Positions 1 through 14,600 of a DNA stretch of 64,000 nt are shown in pieces. A program made the translations under genes and the position numbers. Positions within the stretch are counted from its first letter, which is position 1, and each line of letters begins with the position of its first letter. The stretch comes from Pegea sp. RAD2-039. Its lineage: Eukaryota; Chordata; Thaliacea; Salpida; Salpidae. The stretch spans positions 186,001 through 250,000 of the forward strand of contig JAQGEQ010000201.1 of the NCBI GenBank assembly GCA_034620365.1. The letters are read 5' to 3'. A model generated the notes under the pieces. It did no database searches. It was not told the origin of the DNA and was given only the letters and a program-made list of their open reading frames with translations.

Positions 1-1587
<1,587 letters not shown>

Positions 1588-3364
1588 TGTAGCTTCGATC
1601 GATTAACAGTTAATTCGAAAAGATGGAAAAGTTTAATTTTTTTATACATTAATTTAACTTAAACTAATAATGATTTAATTCCTAAAATTTAAATTTAATT
1701 ATTTTAAAGGTATGACAGAAAACTTTGCACATAGTTTACTTTAGATAAATTCATAACTTAAAAGTTTGTTTAAAGCATAAATATTTATCTTTAAAAAAAT
1801 GACTAAAAAATAAAATTTATCTATTTGGTAAAATCTTAAAACAAACTTAATTCGGAAGCTTGAGACGCTTTTATCGAAAGCGAAGCTTACAATGCAGTTA
1901 ATTGTTGAGTTTAAATTTACGAACAACTTAATTTAGGTAAGCGTAACGATCATTAACAACCTCACATAAAAGTTTTCAATTTTTCTTATTTTTTCGAAGT
2001 GAAGATTCTCACTTGGAAGCAATATATTGTGGTAAAAAAGACTAAAATGGTTTTTTGAGTAGAAAATTTTTATGAGAATATTACTTATCTTTCTTTATGC
2101 AAAACTTTATTCAATTGCTTTTTTTATATAAACTTAAAACATCGTCATTTCAAATAAACAGTTGATTTCAGAAAGTTACAAAATAAGTTAAAACTTTAAA
2201 ACTCCAAAATATTTTGGGAATTTATAAATTACATTTTAAAGCTCTCTTTTATTGTCTCCTTTTTACTAAATCAATAAAATTTCGTTTTTACAGATTTTGA
2301 TTCTTGCTTTTAAGCTTTTTATGATTGAAAATATCAATTTTGCCCAAGAGTTAGTTAGGTATAAATATTTAAATAATTTATAGAAATGAACAAGACTTAA
2401 GTGCTTCTCTTTGAATATTTTTATGGTATGTTGATACGTTTTAAAAATTACTTCTTGTGTCATTAACCTTTTTGTTAAAGTCAAGATAATTGTAGAAGCT
2501 AATGTTATTTTTATTACTGTTCTAAATTGTTATACTTAATTTAATATTTACAACGTCTCATAACCTTTAAATGCTTGTATTAGTTTTTTTATCAATTTTG
2601 TTTTTGTTTCCTTATTGTTAAAATTTGTGTGGCTTTTAGGAAATAGTTTAACACTGGAGTTTTATATTTTACCGTTGCTAAGACTAAATTAAATTAACTA
2701 TCTGAAAATGGCCATTTTGTCATACTAACTTGTTTTTGTGAGTGAAGCGCGCCAACCACTATTAAAATCAAAGTAAATATTAAAATCAAGTAAAACTTTT
2801 TCATATGGTTTCATCTTCATCAATTTTTTTCTTCGTTTAATATGAAAATTGTGAAGAAGTATATTGTAAGAAAATGTTTAGAATAGATTAAAATTCCTGT
2901 TTCCATAAAGTCATCAAAATATTTAAAGTTTTGAAAATGTGTCATTTTGATATAATCAAAATCTATGAGTTGTTTACTGATCTCTATTTTAACTATTTGA
3001 TATTTGTAAGAATTTAAGAACTTTTTTCATAGAACTGTTTGTTTTATTACCGCCTTCCAACCTATAAAGTTTGTTTAAAAGGCGAATATCAAATCTATTG
3101 TTAAATAGAAAAATTATATTTATTTATAAAAATTATTCAGGATATAAGTTTGTTCTTTTCATATTAATTAAGTTTATTTTCTGTTAAAAATCTAAATTAT
3201 TCTAATAATTTAAGAGTTACTACAAAACAGTTAGTTATCATTTATCAATATGTTCTTCATTTAATACAAATAAATTGATTCTGTCAAATTAACAATTTTA
3301 CTTTTTATAATCTTATTTTCAGTTAAAAATAATTGTTTTGATATTTTTACTATTACTATAAAAA
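1588..3364. other. AT-rich intergenic region between divergent NT5C2 and UHRF1
   Basis: Nearly 1.8 kb between two divergently transcribed genes, so it should hold both promoters. I see no conserved coding potential; the short ORFs on the minus strand (for example 2266-2484) look like chance openings in AT-rich DNA. No TGACGTCA copy is present. Confidence 0.6.
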
Positions 3365-6300
3365 ATGTTTTTGAAATTACTTTTTAATGACCGAGAAGCC
3401 TATATACTTGAAGATGAAGGCCTTTCAGTACGAATGCCAGTTGAAACACTCAAAGAATTGGTTTCAAAGTATCTAAGCATTGATGTTGAGTTGCAAAGAC
3501 TGATATTCAGTGGCAAACAAGTCAGCATCCTTTTAATTATCATATAAATCATAATCTTTAGTGATCCTCTTTTTAGCTTAAAGATGGAGATCTTCTATTC
3601 TCTTATGGAATTAAGCATCAAAGCACTATATTAGTGGCTCCAAAACAAAATCTTCAAATTACAGCTTCTAAACCATTTTTTAATCATGATGTTTTTAAAG
3701 TATGTTTTTTTGTCAAATGTAAATATCATTTCTAATCATAATCTTGAGGTGGGTGACGAGGTTTTAGCAAGATGTCAGAAAGCTTGGTTTTGGAAGAAAG
3801 CAATTGTGACTGAAGTTAAATATGAAGTTAAAGAATTGAATTATCGAATTAAATATATTAAGTTAGTAGTGATTGATATTGTGATGTCGTTACTTGTATG
3901 GTGACGTAATTATGTCGTGACGTCATCACTCTTACAGTACAGATGAAACGGAACTTCTTCCGGATATGGAAGTAATTAGTCAAGAACTCTTCTGTCTTCC
4001 TTGGCATGGGATACTTTGGAACACTTCTATGATTATAAGAATCCATTTTAAAGATGAAACTAATCTATATGATGCTGTTGTTTATAAATTGGAATCTCTA
4101 AGAGTTACTGAAGATGACTATGAAAAGATATTAAAAGTTCAGCTGCGGCTTGGGTCAGTGTCAGGTCTTTTTTAATCTCCTTCTAATCTTTTGATCTTGA
4201 TTCAACAGAGATCACCTCTCTCACCCTCTTCAAGTTGATGACTTGAACCATCTTTACGTGATGCCCGACAAACGAAACAATTTAGTCGGATATGATGAAG
4301 GCCCAAGGTTTGCCCCTGTAGTCCCGCATGTCCCAAAACTTGTCCCAGATGAAGTCTTGACTAATCCACCTGAAGGTTTGTGTCCTCCAACTCCCAAAAA
4401 ACCCCTTAAAGCGCGTTCTTAATCGTCAGAAACAGCGGAAGAGGAAAACTGGGAAGACAAATGCGAGGATTGCCAAAAAAGAACGAAAAAAAATTGCAAA
4501 ATATGCGGATGTAGAGGATGCGGAAGACACGAAGATCCACAACACACGTTGCTATGTGACGACTGTGACGCATCATGGCACATCTACTGTCTCCAACCGC
4601 CCCTGGAAACCGTCCCAGAAGACAACTGGTCGGTTGTGACGTCAACATCGCCTTTTTGATGATGTTATCGTGGTTTTAGGTATTGTCCGGATTGTTTTAA
4701 TGATGCGAGTGAAATTGCGGTTGCTGGGCAACGAAAGATCTCGAGAAAGATGAGAGAGTCAAAGAGCTTCCAGCGTGGGATGAAAGGAAGGGATTGGGGA
4801 AAGGTTTAGGGTTTTGAGTGGCCTTCAATTCGACTTTAATGGTTGTTATAAAGGGAATGGCGACAGCAAGCAGAAGGACGACTTGTACTTCAGTAGGAAT
4901 GAATCATGTCGGAAAAATTCCTGGAATTAAAGTGGGATCAAGCTGGAAGTTTCGGATGCAGGTGAGAATGAATATCAGATGATTAAAATCATGTGACTAG
5001 GATTAGGCGGTTGAGATCAGGTGGTTGGGATCAGGTGATTGGGATTATATGAAGATCTTGTATTTAAAGTATTTAAGAAGCTTGAAGATTAGAAGAAGAT
5101 TAAGTTTTGAGTTGAGAGAGTTGATAAAGACGCTTTTTGAATCATAAAAAAGTCTTTGATGATCTTCTATATCTTTGATGTCTAGTGCTCAGAGGCAGGA
5201 GTGCATCGACCTCCAGTTGCCGGCATACACGGTCAGGAGAGGAATGGGGCGTTCTCGATTGTACTCGCCGGAGGATACGAAGATGATCACGTGAGTAACA
5301 CAAAATGTCTGATACAAAACGTCAGGATCCTTTCACAGGATGAAGGTGAAGAGTTTGTTTACACCGGATCCGGTGGTAGGGACTTTGCTGGAAATAAGAG
5401 GATCTCGGATCAATCTTCCGATCAGAAGTTGGAAAAAAACAACAAGTGAACATTTAGTTTTAGTAAAGTGACCACTAAAGGGCGTTGTTTCAGAGCGCTT
5501 GCGGTGACATGTGACGCTGTGTTAAACGCGGAGACAGGCGCTACTGCTTGCGATTGGAAGAAGTCGAAACCGATTCGTGTTCTGAGGAGTTATAAAGCTG
5601 GAAAGAAGAACAATAATAAATATGCGCCAAAAGAAGGGATCCGATATGACGGGATATACAAAGTATCTTGAATTCTTCATCTGATCTTTAAACCTTCATC
5701 TGATCTTTGAACCTTCATCTGATCTTTGAACCTTAATCTGATCTTTGAACCTTCATCGGATCTTTGAACCTTCATCTGATCTTTGAACCTTCATCTGATC
5801 CTTGAACCTTCATCTGATCTTTGAACCTTAATCTGATCTTTGAACCTTAATCTGATCTTTGAACCTTCATCTGATCTTTGAACCTTCATCTGATCTTGTT
5901 CTTCTCTGATCTGTTTCCATTGATGAAACTCACCAACAGGTGGCGCTGTTTGTTTAGATTGTCTCTTATTGGCCGGCGCGCGGCGCATCGGGGTATCGAG
6001 TTTGGAGGTACAAACTCCGTAGAGATGATACGGAACCTGCTCCCTGGACTCCGGAAGGGATCAAGTATATCCGTAAATATGGTCTTTTCATGGAAGAGGT
6101 AATATCGTCCATGTTTTGAAGCATTTGATGATGTCCTCGTTAATGTAGCCTTCAACTGCTGAAGACGAAAAGCGAAAGAGGAAATGTGAGGAAGCTGATG
6201 ATGTCACAGACGGAAAGAAGATGGCTCTTACGTCGTACGAAGTTCCTAAGAAGATCTTGGAACTTGTGGAATGTGATGCCATCAATGCAAAGATGTGGAA

Positions 6301-6662
6301 GACGGTTTTGGACTCAGCTAAAGATGGATATAAGGTCTGATTTAGCGGAAAATTTGTCGACTAAAATGGCGTTTTTCAGAAATATTTTTTAAGTTTTGAA
6401 GAAGCTTTTAAATGTGGAATTTGTCTTCAATTAGTTGTGTTGCCTGTCACTTTAAATTGTGGTCACAACTTTTGCAAGGTTTGTACAGAACTTAAAAGGT
6501 AAATAAATGAGTTGTGGTCCTTCTTAGGCCTGTTTGATGCAAAGTATTGAAAGTGAGGTTGAGTCCTGTGCCACCTGTCGCTGCCCATTCGAAAAACTGA
6601 TCTTCACAAATGAAGACGTCAACCAAAATTTATCAGAATTGTTGAAATTGATGAAGGAATAA
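3365..6662 (+). CDS. UHRF1: E3 ubiquitin-protein ligase UHRF1 (UBL-TTD-PHD-SRA-RING)
   Basis: Nuclear factor that reads hemimethylated CpG and histone H3 and recruits DNMT1. Fifteen exons: 3365-3520, 3577-3699, 3749-3861, 3938-4153, 4209-4375, 4430-4640, 4680-4803, 4854-4961, 5186-5290, 5339-5445, 5494-5662, 5958-6098, 6149-6334, 6380-6478, 6528-6662; sum 2160 nt, 719 aa (human about 793). Domains in order: ubiquitin-like (res 1-75), tandem Tudor (about 93-260), PHD with the [12 protein letters not shown] core (about 285-345), SRA (about 370-585) with GGYEDD, TGSGGRD and the AGNKR finger that reads the hemimethylated site, and a C-terminal RING ([21 protein letters not shown]). The stop is TAA at 6660-6662. 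The exon 6 donor is unusual: it fits best inside a TGACGTCA palindrome (TGAC/GTCA at 4640/4641), which restores the YCPDC of the PHD. Confidence in identity is very high; single splice sites may shift. Confidence 0.95.
5675..5897. repeat. 19-bp minisatellite in UHRF1 intron 11
   Basis: About 11-12 head-to-tail copies of a 19-bp unit (tgatctttgaaccttcatc) with few substitutions, filling most of the 295-nt intron between SRA exons 11 and 12. The words CTGATC and CTTCATC recur in the COX15 intron repeat and in RABGGTA coding sequence. Confidence 0.95.
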
Positions 6663-8696
6663 TTTCAAAAAGATGTTTATTATTTAGCATGTAGTGTTAA
6701 AACCATTTTGTACTTGTTCAAATTTTTGTTGCCAATTTATGCTTTCATATCCAATTTGTTCAGTTTTTAACTAGTCAAATCATCGCTCTGTAATTCTTCG
6801 AAGTGACTCTTTCTGTAGCAATCCGCCAACTAATTGTTTTTATTTCGATAGAAAGTTAAACTTTTAATAAACTAATAACTCGAAAAACAAACTTTTTTTT
6901 GTTAATCTTTTAGCTAAGAATCTGGGTGAAATACAAATTACAAAATTTGAAATGAAAAGCTAATTTGAAGAAAATTGTGCTGATATAAGCATCATATCAG
7001 TTTAATCTAATGACCGTAAACAGGTCCAGTTATAATAAACAAACTAAATCTATAGATAGTTATTTACAGGCTATCGGTGGTGGAAAGGTCCACAGAGTAG
7101 TGCTACAAAGAAGTGATTTTGTGGCTGAACATTGTTTAATAGGTGGAAATAAACTTAAGAAATTGGTACATACTGTTAGAAATAAATTTTGAAATATTCT
7201 TTTAACTTAAATGCAAAAAGTTCTTTACTTTAGAGGAAAATTTCGTAAGTTTTTAAATCAGCAAGTTTTAACAAAAAGATGTCTAAATATTTATTGAATA
7301 AAACTTGAATGTGTCCATTATTTCACTTTTTAGAAGTTTCTTTAAAACTTTTTATAGCTTTAAAGCAAAAGATAAGATTTCGTTTTTTTTGGAAATATAT
7401 TCTAATGTCAGCTTTTAAGAGAACAGATTTTAGGAACAGCTATTTGATTTAACGAAAAAATACAGAAATAAAATATTTTAGGGAATTTTGAACTTTTTTT
7501 AAACATTAAAAGCTTAACAAGAAAAAGTAATATTATTAAAATTGTTTTAAAAGTTCTAGTAAGACAAAGTACAATTAGATAATAAAATTAACTATATAAA
7601 TGTTGAAAATAATCTTTTGTGCTTCATTTGTTCAAATGTTAATATTTTTGTTATTACTCTCATTTAGCTGGCGAGCAATAAATAAAACTTTTGATTAAAT
7701 TTAATTGCTGTATCATTTTTACAGTAAGTAAGTAAAAGAAGTTTGTATTTCGTATTTAGAAATAGATATTACAAGTTTTTTTTATGCTCAATTTAAATCT
7801 TTTTCAATTACTTCCTGTAATTCATAATATAAAAGTTCAAAAGTTGAATCTTAAGTATTAAACGTAATTAAATTATTTTTAATTTAAATAAAATATTCTT
7901 ATTAACATTATTAAGAAAATTATTTTTATCAATAATGCCCCTAATAAGGGAAATTGCTAAAATCTTAATAACTATTTTTTTGTCGTTTTTATTTCCTAAA
8001 AAAGTTGTTTGGTCATCAACTTGACAATTTCTTCGAAGAGTCGGAAAAAGTATTTTTAGAAATATTTATTATTTAGAAAAAGTATTTTTAGAAATTGTCT
8101 AGTTGTGATTAATAACATTTCTGAAATTAGTTGTTAAATCAAACTTGAATCTATTTCTTAATTCAGAATGTTTGTTCAAATTAGTTGACACGCCCAAAAA
8201 TAATAAAGTTTATTTTTGTTGAACTTTTTCATCTTCTCAAATAATTTAATTAACTTTCAGTTTATTTAACATAGTTTCAAATGATTCAATTAAACCAAAG
8301 AAAAAATGTCTTAAAGGCTAATTTAAATGTAACTAAGTTTGTTTCTACTTTTTAATTTATTCAAAATAAAATTTTATTTTAATATGTAAAATGTTTATTT
8401 CAGATGTTAATCATTTTCTTTAATTTTCAAAGTTTGTTAAAAAAGTTTTTAGTTTTTTTTTTCTTTTACACTTTAACTTGTTCATTATACTTATATTATT
8501 CATATCTTATTGTAAAGTAATAATTATTTCTATTTATATATCTGTATATATAGTATTGCTTATTATTCTTTGGTCTCAATAAGATTTAAAACTTATAATT
8601 TTATATAAAATGAATTTTTGTGATATTTTATATAAGATTTAGATAAATTGATAATTTATATTTTTTTATAGATTATCATCATAAAAATATTGTGAA
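6663..8696. other. AT-rich intergenic region downstream of UHRF1
   Basis: Two kilobases without a recognisable gene. It contains one member of a 480-bp direct duplication (7284-7763) and a 60-codon ORF at 7010-7192 (+) that matches nothing I know. No TGACGTCA is present. Confidence 0.6.
7284..7763 (+). repeat. 480-bp direct duplication, copy A
   Basis: Nearly identical (a few substitutions, one or two 1-bp indels) to 9761-10233 in the same orientation. It has no coding potential and no evident terminal inverted repeats. It could be a non-autonomous mobile element or a local segmental duplication. Confidence 0.9.
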
Positions 8697-11600
8697 ATGT
8701 TGCAATCAACAAATAATTTTTTTTTCTTTTTGATTTCTATCATTTTTATAAAAAGTAAGTTCAAACAATTGATTGAAATAATCAAACAGAAAATAAAATC
8801 CGTTTATTATTGTAGTTGTTAAATGTCAAACAGATGTATATGATACTCAATACAGGGTAACTGGTTCAAACATCTCATATTCTTGTGGTAGATCATCTAA
8901 TGGCTTCATATCTTGGAAGTTTCAAAAACCTGGCACTTCAGCAATTGTTAAAATAGCAAATTATGCATATGGAATCCCGCATTTTGACATTATGTACAAC
9001 ACACCACCGTAAGATTTTTATATTTGTTACTTTAATACCAAAATACTTTAATATATTAAAAAGTAATTTTTTGAGAAACCATGTAAAAAGGTAAGTTCAA
9101 GGTATGTAATAAAAGAATCTTCAGCAATTATATTTATTAAGACAAGTTGTGTTGGTTAAAAGTTTTTATAAAGCAACGTGAGGCATCCAATGTGTTAATT
9201 TCTACATTGAAAATGAAAATAGAGTCATTGCATTTTTCACTCTTATACCAATGTTTAAAAATGATAAAAATATTTTAAAACTTGAGTAAAAAATGACTAT
9301 TTTTCTTTTAATCTTAAAAATTCTTGAAGTTTTGTAACAGCTAAGAGCTTCGCCGAAGTCTCATTGACTTGTTTTTCATAAAAAGTAAATATTTGAATTT
9401 TTTAAAGTATTTTCTTTCTTCAGAGGAAAACTTTCTTTCCAAAACAACAAATTTGTCATCAAAGATTTGTCTCTTGAAAATGAGGGAATCTATTTTTGTG
9501 AAGCTTTATTCGAACCTGGTTCGCCTATAGTTACAGGGATTGAAAATATGTTGATTATAAGAAAAGTACCAGAAGACTTGAAACTGGACAATATAGATGG
9601 TCCGGAACTAACTGAGAACACCACTGCAAGTATTGCTCGTTGTACACAGCAGGTGAAACATCAAAATTTCAGTTTTAAAAAGAAATCTCAAATTATGTTT
9701 ACATATTTATTTTATTAAATCATTTTATATTATTTCTGCTTAAAGTTTAAGATAAAGATAAATATTTATTAAATAAAACTTGAACATGTTTATTAACTTT
9801 TTAGAAGTTTCTTTAAAACTTTTTATAGCTTTAAAGCAAAAGATAAGATTTCGTTTTTTTTGGAAATATATTCTAATGTCAGCTTTCAAGAGAACAGATT
9901 TTAGAAACAGCTATTTGATTTAACGAAAAAATACAGAAATAAAATATTTTAGGGAATTTTGAACTTTTTTTAAACAGTAAAAACTTAACAAGAAAAAGTA
10001 ATATTATTAAAATTGTTTTAAAAGTTCTAGTAAGACAAAGTACAATTAGATAATAAAATTATCTATATAAATGTTGAAAATAATCTTTTGTGCTTCATTT
10101 GTTCAAATGTTAATATTTTTGTTATTACTCTCATTTAGCTGGCGAGCAATAAATAAAACTTTTGATTAAATTTAATTGCTGTATCATTTTTTACAGTAAG
10201 TAAGTAAAAGAAGTTTGTATTTCGTATTTAGAATTTGATAGTATAAGTAGTTTCTTTATTTAAAAGATTCTCTGGGCTCTTGCAAGCTTATTTCACAACC
10301 GTTTTGTCATAGGCTGGTAAACCCGCAAGCAACCTAACCTGGTATAATGGAACCAAGCGAATATTGCAAGGGGTCAAATACTTTGTTCGTCCTAACAAAA
10401 ACAATGATTTATTGACCGATGCATTTGCTGATCTGACTTTGAATGTTTCCTTATATGATCACCATCGTAATTTCACGTGTAGAGGTGAACACGTGACTTT
10501 GAAAGAAGCCCAACAAGCTGACTACTTCGTCAAAATCAGATGTAAGTTGCTTTGTTTAGCTTCTTGCTGTTAATGTAGTTGTTTTGAGTACAGACAGCCC
10601 TCGTGACGTGAGAATTTGGGCGAACACGACAAAAAAAGAAGTTTATTGTGAAGCAAATTCATATCCGAATTCAACTTTTGATTGGGTGAGTTTTCGATTA
10701 ACATGATCAGACTGTTCCAAGGGTCCCCAGATTCGTTTTGAACTTTGTAGTCGAGAGTTAAGATCCCTGATTATCGTTCCAAGGGTCCCAGATTCGTTTT
10801 GAACTTTGTAGTCGAGAGTTAAGATCTCTGATCATTGTTTCAAGGGTCCCAGATTCGATTTGAACTTTGTAGTCGAGAGTTAAGATCTCTGATTATTGTT
10901 CCAAGGGTCCCAGATTCGTTTTGAACTTTGTAGTCGAGAGTTAAGATCTCTGATTATTGTTCCAAGGGTCCCAGATTCGTTTTGAACTTTGTAGTCGAGA
11001 GTTAAGATCTCTGATTATTGTTCCAAGGGTCCCAGATTTGCTTTGAACTTTGTAGTCGAGAGTTAAGATCTCTGATTATTGTTCCAATGGTCCCAGATTT
11101 GTTTTGAACTTTGTAGTCGAGAGTTAAGATCTCTGATTATTGTTCCAAGGGTCCCAGATTCGATTTGAATTTTGTAGTCGAGAGTTAAGATCTCTGATTA
11201 TTGTTCCAAGGGTCCCAGATTCGTTTTGAACTTTGTAGTCGAGAGTTAAGATCTCTGATTATCGTTCCAAGGGTCCCAGATTCGTTTTGAACTTTGTAGT
11301 CGAGAGTTAAGATCTCTGATTATTGTTTCAAGGGTCCCAGATTTGTTTTGAACTTTGTAGTCGAGAGTTAAGATCTCTGATTATCGTTCCAAGGGTCCCA
11401 GATTCGATTTGAACTTTGTAGTCGAGAGTTAAGATCTCTGATTATTGTTTCAAAGGTCCCAGATTCGATTTGAACTTTGTGGTCGAGAGTTAAGATCTCT
11501 GATTATTGTTCCAAGGGTCCCAGATTCGTTTTGAACTTTGTAGTCGAGAGTTAAGATCTCTGATTATTGTTCCAAGGGTCCCAGATTCGTTTTGAACTTT

Positions 11601-14600
11601 GTAGTCGAGAGTTAAGATCTCTGATTATTGTTCCAAGGGCCCCAGATTCGATTTGAATTTTGTAGTCGAGAGTTAAGATCTCTGATTATTGTTCCAAGGG
11701 TCCCAGATTCGATCTAAACTTTGTAGTCGAGAGTTAAGATCTCTGATTATTGTTCCAAGGGTCCCAGATTCGATTTGAATTTTGTAGTCGAGAGTTAAGA
11801 TCTCTGATTATTGTTCCAAGGGTCCCAGATTCGTTTTGAACTTTGTAGTCGAGAGTTAAGATCTCTGATTATCGTTCCAAGGGTCCCAGATTCGTTTTGA
11901 ACTTTGTAGTCGAGAGTTAAGATCTCTGATTATCGTTTCAAGGGTCTCAGATTTGTTTTGAACTTTGTAGTCGAGAGTTAAGATCTCTGATTATCGTTCC
12001 AAGGGTCCCAGATTCGATTTAAACTTTGTAGTCGAGAGTTAAGATCTCTGATTATCGTTTTAAAGGTCCCCAGATTCGATTTGAACTTTGTAGTCGAGAG
12101 TTAAGATTTCTGATTATTGTTCCAAGGGTCCCAGATTCGATTTAAACTTTGTAGTCGAGAGATAAGATCTCTGATTATTGTTCCAAGGGTCCCAGATTCG
12201 ATTTGAACTTTGTAGTCGAGAGTTAAGATCTCTGATTATCGTTTCAAGGGTCCCAGATTTGTTTTGAATTTTGTAGTCGAGAGTTAAGATCTCTGATTAT
12301 CGTTTCAAGGGTCCCAGATTCGATTTGAACTTTGTAGTCGAGAGTTAAGATTTCTGATTATCGTTCCAAGGGTCCCAGATTTGTTTTGAATTTTGTAGTC
12401 GAGAGTTAAGATCTCTGATTATCGTTCCAAGGGTCCCAGATTTGTTTTGAATTTTGTAGTCGAGAGTTAAGATCTCTGATTATTGTTCCAAGGGTCCCAG
12501 ATTCGATTTGAACTTTGTAGTCGAGAGTTAAGATCTCTGATTATTGTTCCAAGGGTCCCAGATTTGTTTTGAATTTTGTAGTCGAGAGTTAAGATCTCTG
12601 ATTATTGTTCCAAGGGTCCCAGATTCGATTTGAACTTTGTAGTCGAGAGTTAAGATCTCTGATTATTGTTCCAAGGGTCCCAGATTTGTTTGAATTTTGT
12701 AGTCGAGAGTTAAGATCTCTGATTATTGTTCCAAGGGTCCCAGATTCGTTTTGAACTTTGTAGTCGAGAGTTAAGATCTCTGATCATTGTTCCAAGGGTC
12801 CCAGATTTGTTTGAATTTTGTAGTCGAGAGTTAAGATCTCTGATTATCGTTCCAAGGGTCCCAGATTCGATTTGAACTTTGTGGTCGAGAGTTAAGATCT
12901 CTGATTATTGTTCCAAGGGTCCCAGATTCGTTTTGAACTTTGTAGTCGAGAGTTAAGATCTCTGATCATTGTTCCAAGGGTCCCAGATTTGTTTTGAATT
13001 TTGTAGTCGAGAGTTAAGATCTCTGATTATCGTTTCAAAGGTCCCCAGATTCGATTTGAACTTTGTGGTCGAGAGTTAAGATCTCTGATTATTGTTCCAA
13101 GGGTCCCAGATTCGTTTTGAACTTTGTAGTCGAGAGTTAAGATCTCTGATCATTGTTCCAAGGGTCCCAGATTCGTTTTGAACTTTGTAGTCGAGAGTTA
13201 AGATCTCTGATTATTGTTCCAAGGGTCCCAGATTCGTTTTGAACTTTGTAGTCGAGAGTTAAGATCTCTGATTATCGTTTCAAAGGTCCCCAGATTCGAT
13301 TTGAACTTTGTAGTCGAGAGTTAAGATCTCTGATTATTGTTCCAAGGGTCCCAGATTCGATTTAAACTTTGTAGTCGAGAGTTAAGATCTCTGATTATCG
13401 TTTCAAAGGTCCCCAGATTCGATTTGAACTTTGTGGTCGAGAGTTAAGATCTCTGATTATTGTTCCAAGGGTCCCAGATTCGTTTTGAACTTTGTAGTCG
13501 AGAGTTAAGATCTCTGATTATTGTTCCAAGGGTCCCAGATTCGTTTTGAACTTTGTAGTCGAGAGTTAAGATCTCTGATTATTGTTCCAAGGGCCCCAGA
13601 TTCGATTTGAATTTTGTAGTCGAGAGTTAAGATCTCTGATTATTGTTCCAAGGGTCCCAGATTCGATCTAAACTTTGTAGTCGAGAGTTAAGATCTCTGA
13701 TTATTGTTCCAAGGGTCCCAGATTCGATTTGAATTTTGTAGTCGAGAGTTAAGATCTCTGATTATTGTTCCAAGGGTCCCAGATTCGTTTTGAACTTTGT
13801 AGTCGAGAGTTAAGATCTCTGATTATTGTTCCAAGGGTCCCAGATTCGTTTTGAACTTTGTAGTCGAGAGTTAAGATCTTTGATCATTGTTGCAAGGGTC
13901 CCAGATTTGTTTTGAACTTTGTAGTCGAGAGTTAAGATCTCTGATTATCGTTTCAAGGGTCCCAGATTCGATTTGAACTTTGTAGTCGAGAGTTAAGATT
14001 TCTGATCATTGTTCCAAGGGTCCCAGATTTGATTTTCACTTTGTAGTCGAGAGTTAAGATCTCTGATTATCGTTTCAAGGGTCCCAGATTTGTTTTGAAT
14101 TTTGTAGTCGAGAGTTAAGATCTTTGATCATTGTTGCAAGGGTCCCAGATTTGTTTTGAACTTTGTAGTCGAGAGTTAAGATCTCTGATTATCGTTTCAA
14201 GGGTCCCAGATTTGTTTTGAATTTTGTAGTCGAGAGTTAAGATCTTTGATCATTGTTGCAAGGGTCCCAGATTTGTTTTGAACTTTGTAGTCGAGAGTTA
14301 AGATCTCTGATTATCGTTTCAAGGGTCCCAGATTCGATTTGAACTTTGTAGTCGAGAGTTAAGATTTCTGATCATTGTTCCAAGGGTCCCAGATTCGTTT
14401 TGAACTTTGTAGTCGAGAGTTAAGATCTCTGATTATCGTTTCAAGGGTCCCAGATTTGTTTTGAACTTTGTAGTCGAGAGTTAAGATCTCTGATCATTGT
14501 TGCAAGGGTCCCAGATTTGTTTTGAACTTTGTAGTCGAGAGTTAAGATCTCTGATTATCGTTTCAAGGGTCCCAGATTTGTTTTGAATTTTGTAGTCGAG

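Noticed and set aside
2266..2484. Minus-strand ORF and similar short ORFs in AT-rich deserts
   Set aside because: Phe/Lys/Ile/Leu-dominated composition, no motif and no splice context; expected by chance.
7010..7192. 60-codon ORF as a gene
   Set aside because: No family resemblance, no splice partners recognised; kept only as a remark in the intergenic entry.
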